Source: Intestinibacillus massiliensis (GTDB taxonomy: Bacteria > Bacillota > Clostridia > Oscillospirales > Butyricicoccaceae). From it: a stretch of 64,000 bases of DNA. Both the position numbers and the translations under genes were made by a program. The notes beneath the pieces were generated by a model. It saw nothing but the letters and a program-made list of their open reading frames with translations, did not search any database and was not told the DNA's origin. How positions within the stretch are numbered: position 1 is the first letter of the stretch; the number at the start of each line of letters is the position of its first letter. Of the stretch, positions 8,438 to 16,177 are shown piece by piece. The stretch lies in assembly GCF_900155735.1 (NCBI RefSeq), contig NZ_LT707059.1, positions 77,347 to 141,346 of the forward strand. Reading direction: 5' to 3'.

Positions 8438-9478
8438 ATGAACTCATCAAATGACCGGGAAGGCTACGCCGCGGATATGCCAGCTACGCCGCCCGAAGGG
8501 GAGGCCGCTGATTACGGGTACAATATGCCGGTAATCCCGCTGCCAAATCCCGGCGAAGGCGGGCCGGTGGATCCCGGAAACAACGGCAATGGCTCCAACG
8601 TACCTGTGATCCCGCTGCCGAACCCGGGCGAGGGTGGGCCGGTGGATCCCGGCAACGGCCCCAATTTCCCCGTGATCCCGCTGCCGAACCCGGGCGAAGG
8701 CGGGCCGGTGAATCCCGGCAATGGCTCCAACATACCGGTAATCCCGCTGCCGAACCCCGGGGAGGGCGGGCCGGTTGGGCCGATCATCACCGTACCGATC
8801 CAGCCGCAGCCGCCGTGCTTTTTCTGCGGCATGGGGCGTACCGGACGGGTACGCTTCCTCAATGCCGGCTATGGATATAACCCGTTCCGCGTCTATATCA
8901 ATAACCGTATCGTAGTGAACAACCTGGGTTATGCGCAGCTTACGCCCTATGGCCGCGTGTCGGGCGGGTTCCAGACCGTCACGGTGACTGGCCGCAACGG
9001 CTATGTATACCTGCAGAAGTCCATGCCCTTCCGTGCGGATGAAGTCTCGACCATTGCAATCATCAACACGGCCAGCGGCCTGGATCTGATCCAGATTTCT
9101 GATGTGCCCTGCAATACCCCGTTTAACTATTCCTGCTTCCGCGTAAGCAACCTCGCCTATAATAGCCGGCCGCTCGACGTTATCCTGGCGGACGGCCGCG
9201 TGGTTTACAGCGATGTGCGTTTTAAGGAGACCACGGCCTATAAGCGCATCCGGCCGGGTACGTATCAGTTCTACTTGGCGGAAACCGACCTGCGCCCGAT
9301 GCCGCGCACACAGGATATCGAGACCCTGGACGCCGACGTCGTCCAGTTCGAATCGTCCCGTTCGCTGGCGTCTTCCAGCTTTACGGTGCGCGCCAATTCC
9401 AATTATACGATGTATATCCTGAGCCGCGGCAATACGGCGGACGCAGTCCAGGTGATGATCGTCGAGGACCGCCGGTAA
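8438..9478 (+). CDS. DUF4397-domain protein with proline/glycine repeats
   Basis: A 346-residue protein without an obvious signal peptide. Residues about 30-113 are four copies of a P-V-I-P-L-P-N-P-G-E-G-G-P-V unit separated by glycine/asparagine linkers. Then comes CFFCG and a DUF4397-like beta domain (VRFLNAGYGYNPFRVYIN), with a second similar half (FRVSNLAYNSRPLDVILADG). DUF4397 proteins are secreted or envelope-associated; the repeat arm looks like an unstructured spacer. A spore-coat or surface role is possible but unproven. AAAGGAGATG precedes the ATG. Confidence 0.7.
   Translation: MNSSNDREGYAADMPATPPEGEAADYGYNMPVIPLPNPGEGGPVDPGNNGNGSNVPVIPLPNPGEGGPVDPGNGPNFPVIPLPNPGEGGPVNPGNGSNIPVIPLPNPGEGGPVGPIITVPIQPQPPCFFCGMGRTGRVRFLNAGYGYNPFRVYINNRIVVNNLGYAQLTPYGRVSGGFQTVTVTGRNGYVYLQKSMPFRADEVSTIAIINTASGLDLIQISDVPCNTPFNYSCFRVSNLAYNSRPLDVILADGRVVYSDVRFKETTAYKRIRPGTYQFYLAETDLRPMPRTQDIETLDADVVQFESSRSLASSSFTVRANSNYTMYILSRGNTADAVQVMIVEDRR
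8528..8776 (+). repeat. Four in-frame tandem repeats in the DUF4397 gene
   Basis: Four near-identical coding units, each containing the 14-residue PVIPLPNPGEGGPV core, are spaced 66-78 bp apart. Nucleotide identity is high enough for copy-number change by slippage. Confidence 0.9.
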
Positions 9479-9505
9479 AAACCCGTTTTACTAGCCCAGC
9501 GCCAA

Positions 9506-9533
9506 AGCCCCCGGGGATGCCCGGGGGCTTTTT
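9506..9533 (+). terminator. Intrinsic terminator
   Basis: A perfect 10-bp stem (AGCCCCCGGG / CCCGGGGGCT) with GATG loop and five T. Confidence 0.93.
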
Positions 9534-9598
9534 GATATATTCCCACCCCGCGCCGCATAGGATGGGGATGGAGAGGCAATCACGGCAAGGAGGCGCAA

Positions 9599-10138
9599 AT
9601 GAAAAGGACCCTTTGGGTGGCCGACCTGTTGCTGCTTACGGTGGCGGTAGGGCTGCTGGCCGCCGGCAAACCGCCTACGGCGGCAGGCCTGCCGGGAGAT
9701 ACGGATATGGCGGCGGGGCAGTTTTTTTGCGAGCTGCCGTTCCCGGCGGAGGCGCTGGGGGCACAGGGCGGTGACGGAAACGGACGGGCTGCCACGCATA
9801 CGCCCGCGGTATCCCGCGGCGGCCTGATGCGGCGGGATGACGCGATGACCTGCCTGGGCGATTTCCGCGTGACCTATTACTGTACCGGCGCCTGCTGCAA
9901 CGGCAAATGGAGCGGGCAGACCTCGACCGGCGCGCCGCCGCGGCCATGGCATACCATTGCGGTAGACCCATCGGTCATCCCGCTGGGGTCGCGCGTTTAT
10001 ATAGAGGGCAGCGGGACGTTCGTCGCGGAGGATGTAGGCAGCGCGATCAAGGGCAACCGGGTCGACGTGCTGGTGGGCGGCCATGGGGAGACCGAGGCGC
10101 TGGGCGTGGCGCACAAAAAAGTATATCTGGTACCGTGA
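9599..10138 (+). CDS. Secreted 3D-domain protein
   Basis: A 179-residue protein with an N-terminal signal/anchor (MKRTLWVADLLLLTVAVGLL). The C-terminal half is a 3D domain, the MltA-like double-psi barrel named after three aspartates: AVDPSVIPLGS, then AEDVGSAIKGNRVDVLV. Such domains occur in RpfB/YabE/YocH-type peptidoglycan enzymes and spore cortex-related proteins. The segment FRVTYYCTGACCNGKWSG matches the usual entry to the domain. AAGGAGG is placed 6 nt before the ATG. Enzymatic activity is inferred, not shown. Confidence 0.85.
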   Translation: MKRTLWVADLLLLTVAVGLLAAGKPPTAAGLPGDTDMAAGQFFCELPFPAEALGAQGGDGNGRAATHTPAVSRGGLMRRDDAMTCLGDFRVTYYCTGACCNGKWSGQTSTGAPPRPWHTIAVDPSVIPLGSRVYIEGSGTFVAEDVGSAIKGNRVDVLVGGHGETEALGVAHKKVYLVP

Positions 10139-10140
10139 CA

Positions 10141-10176
10141 AAAGGCCGCGGCGGGCTGGCTCCCGCCGCGGCCTTT
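10141..10176 (+). terminator. Intrinsic terminator
   Basis: Perfect arms AAAGGCCGCGGCGGG and CCCGCCGCGGCCTTT directly follow the 3D-domain gene. Confidence 0.88.
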
Positions 10177-10235
10177 CCATGGCCTGTGCGTGACAAAAAA
10201 ATAACCGGAAAATTGTGAAAAAATTATCAAGAAAC

Positions 10236-10300
10236 AGATTGACAATTAATTAACAAGAGCGTACAATAGAAGCATAAAGAGATTGACAAAACTTTAACAA
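10236..10300 (+). promoter_or_regulatory. Promoter and 21-bp direct repeats upstream of the hydroxyacyl-CoA dehydrogenase operon
   Basis: TTGACA (10239-10244), 17 nt, TACAAT (10262-10267) forms a good sigma-A promoter. A 21-bp sequence beginning AGATTGACAA and ending TAACAA occurs at 10236-10256 and again at 10280-10300, exactly 44 bp apart. The second copy contains another TTGACA but lacks a convincing -10, so the pair may be operators overlapping the promoter. Confidence 0.65.
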
Positions 10301-10339
10301 AATAAATTTCAGGCGCTTTACATTATTGGAGGGAGTACA

Positions 10340-11650
10340 TTGAATATCAACACAGTCACAGTCCTCGGCGCAAACGGCACGATGGGATGCAACATATCGG
10401 GTATCTTCGCATCCTTCGGCAATGCAAAGGTCTATATGGTCAGCCGCAGCATGGAAAAGGCGGAGGCCGCGGTCGCCAAGGCGGCGCAGTCCGTAAAGGC
10501 GGAAGCCGTCGAAAGCAACCTTATCCCATGCGATTATTCGATGCTGGAAAAATGCGTTGGGGAGTCTGACCTGATTTTTGAAAGCGTTGCAGAGACTTTT
10601 GACGCCAAGGAATCCATTATCGCCAAGATTGCGCCCTTTATTAAGAAAAAGACGCTGATCGCCACGGGTACTTCCGGCCTGTCCATTACGCGGCTGGCGG
10701 AAATGCTGCCGGAAGAACTGCGCCCGTATTTCTTCGGCATGCACTTTTTTAACCCGCCGTACAGCCTGACGCTGTGCGAGATCATCCCGTCGCTCTATAC
10801 GGAACACAAGGTCATCGAGTATATCAAGTGCTACGCGGCGCAGACGCTGGTACGCACGGTCGTCGAGATCCGCGACGACGCGGCTTTCCTCGGCAACCGT
10901 ATCGGCTTCCAGTTCATCAACGAGGCGCTGCAGTATGCCGAGCGGTACAAGGACTCGGGCGGCATCGACTATATCGACGCGATCCTGGGGCAGTTCACAG
11001 GCCGCAATATGGCGCCGATCAATACGGCAGACTTCGTCGGTTTGGACGTTTCCAAGGCCGTTGTGGACAATATCTATCAGAATACGGACGATTACGCGCA
11101 TGAGACATTCATTTTCCCGGAATACTGCTGCCGCCTGGTGCGGGAAGGCAAGCTGGGGCGCAAGACCGGCCAGGGGCTTTACAAGTCCATCAAGCGCGAG
11201 GACGGCCGCCGTATCACCTATGTATATGATATCGAGTCCGGCGAGTACCGCGACAAGATGACGTATTCCTTCCCGTTCTCCATCAAAATGATCGAGCACC
11301 TGAAAAACGGCGAATACAAGCGGGCGATGGACGTCTTAACCTCCAACCACTCGACGGAGGCGCAGATTTGCCTGTCCTTCCTGATCAAATATGTGCTGTA
11401 TTCCATTACGGCGGCGAAGCTGGTTTCCGACAGCGCGCACGCGGCGGATCACGTCATGGCCGCCGGCTTTGGCTGGGCGCCCCCGCTCTCCATTATTGAT
11501 GCGCTCGGCGGCAAATACGTATTTATGAAACTTGCAAAGGAACGCCTGGACCCCGCGCTGATTGCCAAAATCAACGTCGAGGAGACGATGGCCGGCATCC
11601 CGGCCGCGTCCACATACGATTTCCGCAGATACTTCAAGGGCAAGAAGTAA
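10340..11650 (+). CDS. 3-hydroxyacyl-CoA dehydrogenase family protein
   Basis: A 436-residue NAD-dependent dehydrogenase. The Rossmann fold carries GANGTMG near residue 10, then VSRSMEKAE. The catalytic region has [26 protein letters not shown] (the family histidine) and [17 protein letters not shown]-terminal dimerisation domain follows ([23 protein letters not shown]). It should oxidise 3-hydroxyacyl-CoA to 3-ketoacyl-CoA. The TTG start follows GGAGGGAG. The thiolase 19 bp downstream would use the product, so the two form a fatty-acid or carboxylate beta-oxidation/synthesis step. Chain length is unknown. Confidence 0.88.
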   Translation: MNINTVTVLGANGTMGCNISGIFASFGNAKVYMVSRSMEKAEAAVAKAAQSVKAEAVESNLIPCDYSMLEKCVGESDLIFESVAETFDAKESIIAKIAPFIKKKTLIATGTSGLSITRLAEMLPEELRPYFFGMHFFNPPYSLTLCEIIPSLYTEHKVIEYIKCYAAQTLVRTVVEIRDDAAFLGNRIGFQFINEALQYAERYKDSGGIDYIDAILGQFTGRNMAPINTADFVGLDVSKAVVDNIYQNTDDYAHETFIFPEYCCRLVREGKLGRKTGQGLYKSIKREDGRRITYVYDIESGEYRDKMTYSFPFSIKMIEHLKNGEYKRAMDVLTSNHSTEAQICLSFLIKYVLYSITAAKLVSDSAHAADHVMAAGFGWAPPLSIIDALGGKYVFMKLAKERLDPALIAKINVEETMAGIPAASTYDFRRYFKGKK

Positions 11651-11669
11651 GGGGAGGAGAACGACAGTT

Positions 11670-12923
11670 ATGAATACAAATAAAGTTTATGTTTTGGGCG
11701 GCGCGCAGACGGATTTTGAGCGCAACTGGAGCAAAGAGGGCAAAAACGTCATCGCGCTGCTGCGCGAGGTCATCTCCGACGGCTGCTATGACGCCAGCCT
11801 GACCTATGCGCAGATCGAGCAGCTTAATAAGGAAAACCGCATCGGTTTTTTTGTGGGCAACTTCATCGCGGAATTGTATGCTAACCAGGGGCATCTGGGC
11901 GCGTTGCTGACCGAAGTCCATCCGGCGTTTTACGGCGTTCCCTCTGCGCGCTATGAGGCAGCCTGTGCTTCCGGTTCGGTCGCGCTCGACGCGGCGATTA
12001 CCAAGATCCGCAGCGGTGATTATGACGTTGCCATCGTGGTCGGCTGGGAAATGATGAAGACGGTCAGTTCCAAGGTCGGCGGCGATTACCTGGGGCGCGC
12101 GGCTTATTACGATAAGGAAGGCAAGGGCATTGACTTCCCATTCCCCAAGCTGTTCGGCCGCCTGGCGGACGCGTATATCGACCGCTACGGCGAGGAGGAC
12201 CGCTACATGTCCGCCCTGGCCTCGATTGCGGAAATCAACTATGAAAACGCCAAGCGCAACCCGAACGCGCAGACCCGTAAGTGGTTTATGAGCCGCGAAC
12301 AGGCTAACATGCGCGACACCGAAACCAATATGCTGGTCGGCGGCAAGCTAGCCGTGTCCGACTGCTCGCAGGTTACGGACGGGGCGGCAATGGTCGTCCT
12401 CTGCTCCGAAAAGTACAAGGAGGAGAGCGGGCTGAAGGGCCCGACGCCGGTCGTCAAAGGCTTTGGCCACCGCGTGGCGCCGATGCAGTTCTCCAAGAAG
12501 CTGGAGGAGAGCCGCGACATGGATTATATCCTGCCGTGGACGCGCCAGACCGTCGTGGACGCGTACTGCCGCGCCGGCGTCACGGTCAACGATATCGATT
12601 TCTTTGAGACGCACGACTGCTTTACTTCCAGCGAGTACGCCGCGATTTCCGCGTTCGGCATTACGGAGCCGGGCAAGGAGTATGAGGCGGTCGAAGACGG
12701 CGTGATTGCGTTCGACGGCACAAAGCCGATTAACCCTTCCGGCGGCCTGATCGGCTGCGGGCATCCCGTCGGCGCGTCGGGCGTGCGGATGTTCCTCGAC
12801 CTGTATAAGCAGATCGCCCATAAGGCGGGGGATTACCAACTGATCAAGGCCGATACGGGCTGCATGCTCAATATCGGCGGTTCCGCGACGACAAACTATG
12901 TTTTTGTCATGGGTCGCGAATAA
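11670..12923 (+). CDS. Thiolase family protein (acetyl-CoA acetyltransferase-like)
   Basis: A 417-residue thiolase. The nucleophilic cysteine is C99 in YEAACASGS. The second active-site region is [14 protein letters not shown], then [17 protein letters not shown], where the histidine and GHPxGASG loop lie, and [18 protein letters not shown] at the end. The HDCFT motif and divergent C-terminus resemble SCP2/SCPx-like thiolases rather than classic ThlA. The start at 11670 has GGGGAGGAG upstream. It is co-transcribed with the dehydrogenase; a terminator follows. Confidence 0.88.
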   Translation: MNTNKVYVLGGAQTDFERNWSKEGKNVIALLREVISDGCYDASLTYAQIEQLNKENRIGFFVGNFIAELYANQGHLGALLTEVHPAFYGVPSARYEAACASGSVALDAAITKIRSGDYDVAIVVGWEMMKTVSSKVGGDYLGRAAYYDKEGKGIDFPFPKLFGRLADAYIDRYGEEDRYMSALASIAEINYENAKRNPNAQTRKWFMSREQANMRDTETNMLVGGKLAVSDCSQVTDGAAMVVLCSEKYKEESGLKGPTPVVKGFGHRVAPMQFSKKLEESRDMDYILPWTRQTVVDAYCRAGVTVNDIDFFETHDCFTSSEYAAISAFGITEPGKEYEAVEDGVIAFDGTKPINPSGGLIGCGHPVGASGVRMFLDLYKQIAHKAGDYQLIKADTGCMLNIGGSATTNYVFVMGRE

Positions 12924-12964
12924 TCCAGCCCACTACTTTTCTTCTCACAATTTCCAAATAGGGG

Positions 12965-12998
12965 AAAGGCCCGCGGCAAATCCATGCCGCGGGCCTTT
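12965..12998 (+). terminator. Intrinsic terminator
   Basis: Perfect arms AAAGGCCCGCGGC and GCCGCGGGCCTTT follow the thiolase gene. Confidence 0.85.
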
Positions 12999-13101
12999 CC
13001 CTGCGTTGGTACCCTGCACAAAAAGGGGAAATTTCCATATAATAAATATGCGTGTATAGTATATGTTATGCGCAAGCAAATAACATCATGTGGAGGGTTA
13101 T

Positions 13102-13752
13102 ATGGAAAGCAAGGTGTACGGCTATGTCCGCGTTTCCAGTAAAGAGCAAAATGAAGACAGGCAGCTTGACGCGTTGCAGGAAAATGGGGTACCGCCGGAA
13201 CAGGTGTATGTGGATAAGCAGAGCGGGAAGGATTTTGCGCGGCCTGGCTACCGGCGCCTGCTGTCCCGGCTGCGGCGGGGAGACCTGCTGATCATCAAGA
13301 GCATCGACCGCCTTGGGCGCAATTATCAGGAAATCATGGAACAGTGGCGGGTTATTACAAAGGAAAAGCACGCGGACATCCGCGTGCTGGACATGCCCCT
13401 GCTGGACACAACGCTGAGCCGCGACCTGCTCGGCACTTTTATTTCCGACCTTGTGCTGCAGCTTCTTTCATTCGTTGCGGAAAATGAGCGCAACAGCATC
13501 CGGCAGCGGCAGGCCGAAGGCATTGCGGCAGCGCGGGCGCGCGGCGTCAAATTCGGCAGGCCGCGCAAGGATTTGCCGGTCCCGTTCGATACGGTGGCGC
13601 AGCGCTGGCAGCATAAGGAACTGCATATCAATGAGGCCGTGGAAATGCTGGGTATCTGCAAGAGCACCTTTTTCCGGTTACTGCGGGAGCAGCGGACAGG
13701 TTTCCCGGCGACGGTCTACCCGCCCCCATCACAACAGCAGGAACGCGCATAG
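13102..13752 (+). CDS. Small serine recombinase (resolvase/invertase type)
   Basis: A 216-residue resolvase-family protein. YGYVRVSSKEQNEDRQ has the catalytic serine, SIDRLGRNYQEI and the ENERNSIRQRQAEGI helix complete the catalytic domain, and a C-terminal helix-turn-helix (NEAVEMLGICKSTFFRLLRE) binds DNA. GGAGGG precedes the ATG at 13102. It ends 9 bp from the stop of the sigK 3' segment and faces it, so it lies outside the inserted element. I see no repeat pair it obviously acts on. It may be a chromosomal relic of another mobile element. Confidence 0.88.
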   Translation: MESKVYGYVRVSSKEQNEDRQLDALQENGVPPEQVYVDKQSGKDFARPGYRRLLSRLRRGDLLIIKSIDRLGRNYQEIMEQWRVITKEKHADIRVLDMPLLDTTLSRDLLGTFISDLVLQLLSFVAENERNSIRQRQAEGIAAARARGVKFGRPRKDLPVPFDTVAQRWQHKELHINEAVEMLGICKSTFFRLLREQRTGFPATVYPPPSQQQERA

Positions 13753-13761
13753 GACGGCGCG

Positions 13762-14262
13762 TCAGCTGTTGTATTTTTCAAACTCACGGCGCAGCTTTTC
13801 GACAGCTTTCTTCTCAATCCGACTGACATACGAGCGGGAGATCCCGCGCGCCTTGGCGATCTCGCGCTGTGTCAGCGGTTCGCTCCCATGCAGGCCGTAG
13901 CGCAGGGTAAGGATTTCTTTTTCCCGGTCGTCGAGGCAGCGGTCGATGAAGCGGTGCATTTGCGCGTAATGGTCGTTTTGTTCCACCTGAAGGAGCCCTT
14001 CGTCCTCGCAGCTGATAACGTCCATCAGCGCCAGTGAATTGCCGTCTGCGTCGGTGTCCAGCGCTTCGGACAGGGACACGTCTGAAGCGCTTTTTCGCGC
14101 TGCCCGGAAATGCATCAGGATTTCATTTTCGATGCAGCGTGCGGCGTATGTGGCGAGGCGCGTGCCCTTGTCGGGCTTATAGGTGCTGATCGCTTTGATC
14201 AGGCCGATCGTGCCGATGGAAATCAGGTCGTCCTGGTCGCAGGGCATGGCGTAGTATTTCTT
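13762..14262 (-). CDS. sigK: sigK 3' segment (sporulation sigma factor K, C-terminal part)
   Basis: This is the C-terminal part of mother-cell sigma factor K, separated from its start by the inserted element. It reads K-Y-Y-A-M-P-C-D then DLISIGTIGLIKAISTY and LATYAARCIENEILMHFRA (region 2), and ends with region 4, DDREKEILTLRYGLHG and REIAKARGISRSYVSRIEKKA. It has no start of its own in place; ATG at 14247 is internal. Joined at AAGAA to 26378-26176 it makes a 232-residue in-frame protein. In this state it lies downstream of, and overlaps by 40 bp, the recombinase gene on the same strand. Confidence 0.95.
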   Translation of the reverse strand, partial: KKYYAMPCDQDDLISIGTIGLIKAISTYKPDKGTRLATYAARCIENEILMHFRAARKSASDVSLSEALDTDADGNSLALMDVISCEDEGLLQVEQNDHYAQMHRFIDRCLDDREKEILTLRYGLHGSEPLTQREIAKARGISRSYVSRIEKKAVEKLRREFEKYNS

Positions 14263-15890
14263 AAACGGCTGAAACGAAAGGAGGAATTTTCCCGGTCAAA
14301 AACGACCCCATAGGGGCCGCCAAATTTCAGGTGGATGTCCAGATGTACTTCTTCGCGGGTAGAGCCTTTTTTGACCACGATGTGGTCTAAGATGGTGGTC
14401 ACCAGCTCGGAATTGATGCCGTTCTCGAAGGATAGCTCCTGTTCGAGAGCGGTGCGGATTTGCTCCAGCTGCTCCACAGAGCGCTTGCCCTTTTGCTCTT
14501 CCGCTTTCAGAAGCTCCAGCCGCTCCTCCAACCCTCTAATCTGCTCGTTGAAGCCGTCGTTTCGGCACTTGAACTCCTCGATGGTAATAGCCTCCGCCAT
14601 GCTCATCTCCAACAGACGGTCTTTTTTTGCGTGAATGGCGGACAAGTCCTCCTCGATCCGCAGAGTGTCCCGTCCATAGTCGTGCTCGTCGGGGACCGAC
14701 TGGATCACCTTCACCACCGCATCCACGATAGCCTGTTTATTCTGGGCCAGTTGGTCGAAGATGTGCGCCATGATCTGGTTCAGCTCTGTGGTGCGGAGCT
14801 GGGGCGCGGAGCAGGCCGCCCGGCCCCGGTTGCGGTAGACCCGGCACTGCCAGACCTCTTTCTCTCCCTTGGCGCTTTTTAGCACCTGCCGGTGGTAGCT
14901 GGTGCCATGCTCCTCACAGATGATCTTACCGCTGTATGGATAACGGTTGTGAAATTCGGCGGCGCTCTGGTGGGACATCATCTGCTCGCTGCGCCGTTTG
15001 TAGAGTGCGTTGGCCCGGTCCCACAGTTCCTCGGACACGATGGCCGGGATGGAGGGGTCCGGGTACATGACCCACTCGCTCTCGTCCAGGAAGACCTTCC
15101 GTTTGCTGCGGTAGTCCACCGTCTGGGACTTGTTGGCGCAGTACCAGCCCTTGTACTTTGGGTTGCAGAGGATGTGCCGGATGGTCAGTACGTTGAAGGC
15201 GTTGCCCTTCCGGCTGGTGAACCCCTCATCGAATAATGTCTGCGAGATGCGCCGTATGCCCATCTGCTGGTTGGCGTAGAGGTCGAAGATGCGGCGAATC
15301 ACTCGGGCCTCCTCCTCGTTGATGGTCAGTACGCAGTCTTTCTTATAATAGCCCCACAGCTTGTCGTTACCTAACACATGGCCATTTTTGATGGCCTGAC
15401 GAAAGCCGAACTTCAGCCGCTCGGAGAGCTTGCGCACCTCATCCTGAGCCACGCCGGCCATGACCACCAGACGGAATTCGCTGTCTGAATCCAGGGTGTT
15501 AATGTTGTCGTTCTGGAACAAAACCCCCACGTCGTGTTCCAGCAGCTCCTGGGTGTACTGGATGCTGTCCAGGGTGGAACGGGAAAAGCGGGATATTTCT
15601 TTCGTGATGATGAAGTCAAAGCGTCCCGCTTTGGCGTCCGAGATCATCCGATTGAAACTATCCCGCTTTTTGGTACTTGTCCCGCTGATCCCCTCGTCGA
15701 TATATCCCTCGACGTAGGTCCAGTTTGGCTTGCTCTGGATCAGCTCGGTATAATATTGTACCTGGTTTTCCAGGCTGTTGAGTTGTTCATCCTTATCTGT
15801 GGATACCCGCGCGTAGAATGTCACGCGCAATGGGAGGTCGAAGATGGACTTCCCGCTTCTCATCTCATTGCGTATTTTCAGTACATTCAT
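14223..15890 (-). CDS. Large serine recombinase of the sigK element (SpoIVCA-like)
   Basis: A 555-residue large serine recombinase that should excise the element in the mother cell. The catalytic domain has TFYARVSTDKDEQ (S30), ITKEISRFSRST and VVMAGVAQDEVRKLSERLKFGF. A recombinase domain (LWGYYKKDC, RIFDLYANQQMGIRRISQ) is followed by a zinc-ribbon region (IICEEHGTSYH, WQCRVYRNRGRAACSAP) and a coiled coil at about 420-500. The reading frame crosses the element end: the last 11 residues and the stop (14225-14223) come from sigK DNA. On excision the frame would instead run into the other element end and gain a 57-residue tail (about 601 residues). GGAGG precedes the ATG. Confidence 0.95.
   Translation of the reverse strand: MNVLKIRNEMRSGKSIFDLPLRVTFYARVSTDKDEQLNSLENQVQYYTELIQSKPNWTYVEGYIDEGISGTSTKKRDSFNRMISDAKAGRFDFIITKEISRFSRSTLDSIQYTQELLEHDVGVLFQNDNINTLDSDSEFRLVVMAGVAQDEVRKLSERLKFGFRQAIKNGHVLGNDKLWGYYKKDCVLTINEEEARVIRRIFDLYANQQMGIRRISQTLFDEGFTSRKGNAFNVLTIRHILCNPKYKGWYCANKSQTVDYRSKRKVFLDESEWVMYPDPSIPAIVSEELWDRANALYKRRSEQMMSHQSAAEFHNRYPYSGKIICEEHGTSYHRQVLKSAKGEKEVWQCRVYRNRGRAACSAPQLRTTELNQIMAHIFDQLAQNKQAIVDAVVKVIQSVPDEHDYGRDTLRIEEDLSAIHAKKDRLLEMSMAEAITIEEFKCRNDGFNEQIRGLEERLELLKAEEQKGKRSVEQLEQIRTALEQELSFENGINSELVTTILDHIVVKKGSTREEVHLDIHLKFGGPYGVVFDRENSSFRFSRLRNTTPCPATRTT
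14258..14283 (-). other. attL: element end at the sigK 3' side
   Basis: The core AAGAA is at 14262-14258 (minus sense). The element arm CTCCTTTCGTTTCAGCC is at 14283-14267, separated from the core by GTTT. It forms one half of the inverted-repeat attP rebuilt on excision. Chromosomal sequence ATACTACGCC follows the core. Confidence 0.88.
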
Positions 15891-16059
15891 GCCTGTTCGC
15901 CTCCTCTGTCAAGCACACAGGATACCGAAAAAGCTCCGGCAAGTCTATCACAGAATGCACCAAATCTTCCGCGTGAGAATAGGTGGATTTCGATATAAGG
16001 CCGAGGGAAAAAACGCGTCCCAGCAGGACGCTGACGACCTCTCTCTGTGCGCTCTCCAA
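15865..16059 (-). CDS. Small helical protein upstream of the recombinase
   Basis: A 64-residue open frame whose stop overlaps the recombinase start by 26 bp, so the two are probably translated together. It starts at TTG with AGAGGTGA 7 nt upstream and just downstream of a sigma-E-like promoter. It looks mostly helical (VVSVLLGRVFSLGLIS, then HAEDLVHSVIDLPELF). I do not recognise the family. Position suggests a recombinase accessory or directionality factor, which is only inference. Confidence 0.5.
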   Translation of the reverse strand: MESAQREVVSVLLGRVFSLGLISKSTYSHAEDLVHSVIDLPELFRYPVCLTEEANRHECTENTQ

Positions 16060-16079
16060 AATTGCATCACCTCTTTTTC

Positions 16080-16108
16080 AAAGTATGAGGGTGGGAACAC
16101 AAAAATGC
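16080..16108 (-). promoter_or_regulatory. Sigma-E-like (mother-cell) promoter for the recombinase operon
   Basis: On the minus strand GCATTTT (16108-16102) and CATACTTT (16087-16080) are separated by 14 nt. The Bacillus sigma-E consensus is roughly (G/T)(A/C)ATATT, 14 nt, CATACANT, giving 6/7 and 6 of 7 defined bases. Control of spoIVCA by sigma-E is known in B. subtilis; sigma-E use here is inference. Confidence 0.55.
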
Positions 16109-16130
16109 CGGGCGGCCAAGCCGTCCGGCA
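16101..16130 (-). terminator. Intrinsic terminator insulating the recombinase promoter
   Basis: Eleven-bp arms (16106-16116 with 16120-16130, one G.T pair) are followed on the minus strand by five T. It would stop leftward transcription coming from the insertion sequence. Its T run overlaps the -35 of the sigma-E-like promoter. Confidence 0.7.
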
Positions 16131-16177
16131 TAAAGATGTGGTATGATTATAGTATCAACGCGGAAAGGAGTGGTTTG

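Noticed and set aside
8528-8776. CRISPR-like direct repeats
   Set aside because: Units are in frame, spacers encode Gly/Asn linkers and no cas gene is present; this is a protein repeat.
14223-15890. Recombinase as a prophage integrase with a phage genome
   Set aside because: No capsid, portal, terminase or tail genes lie in the element; its site is within sigK and its cargo is a defence operon.
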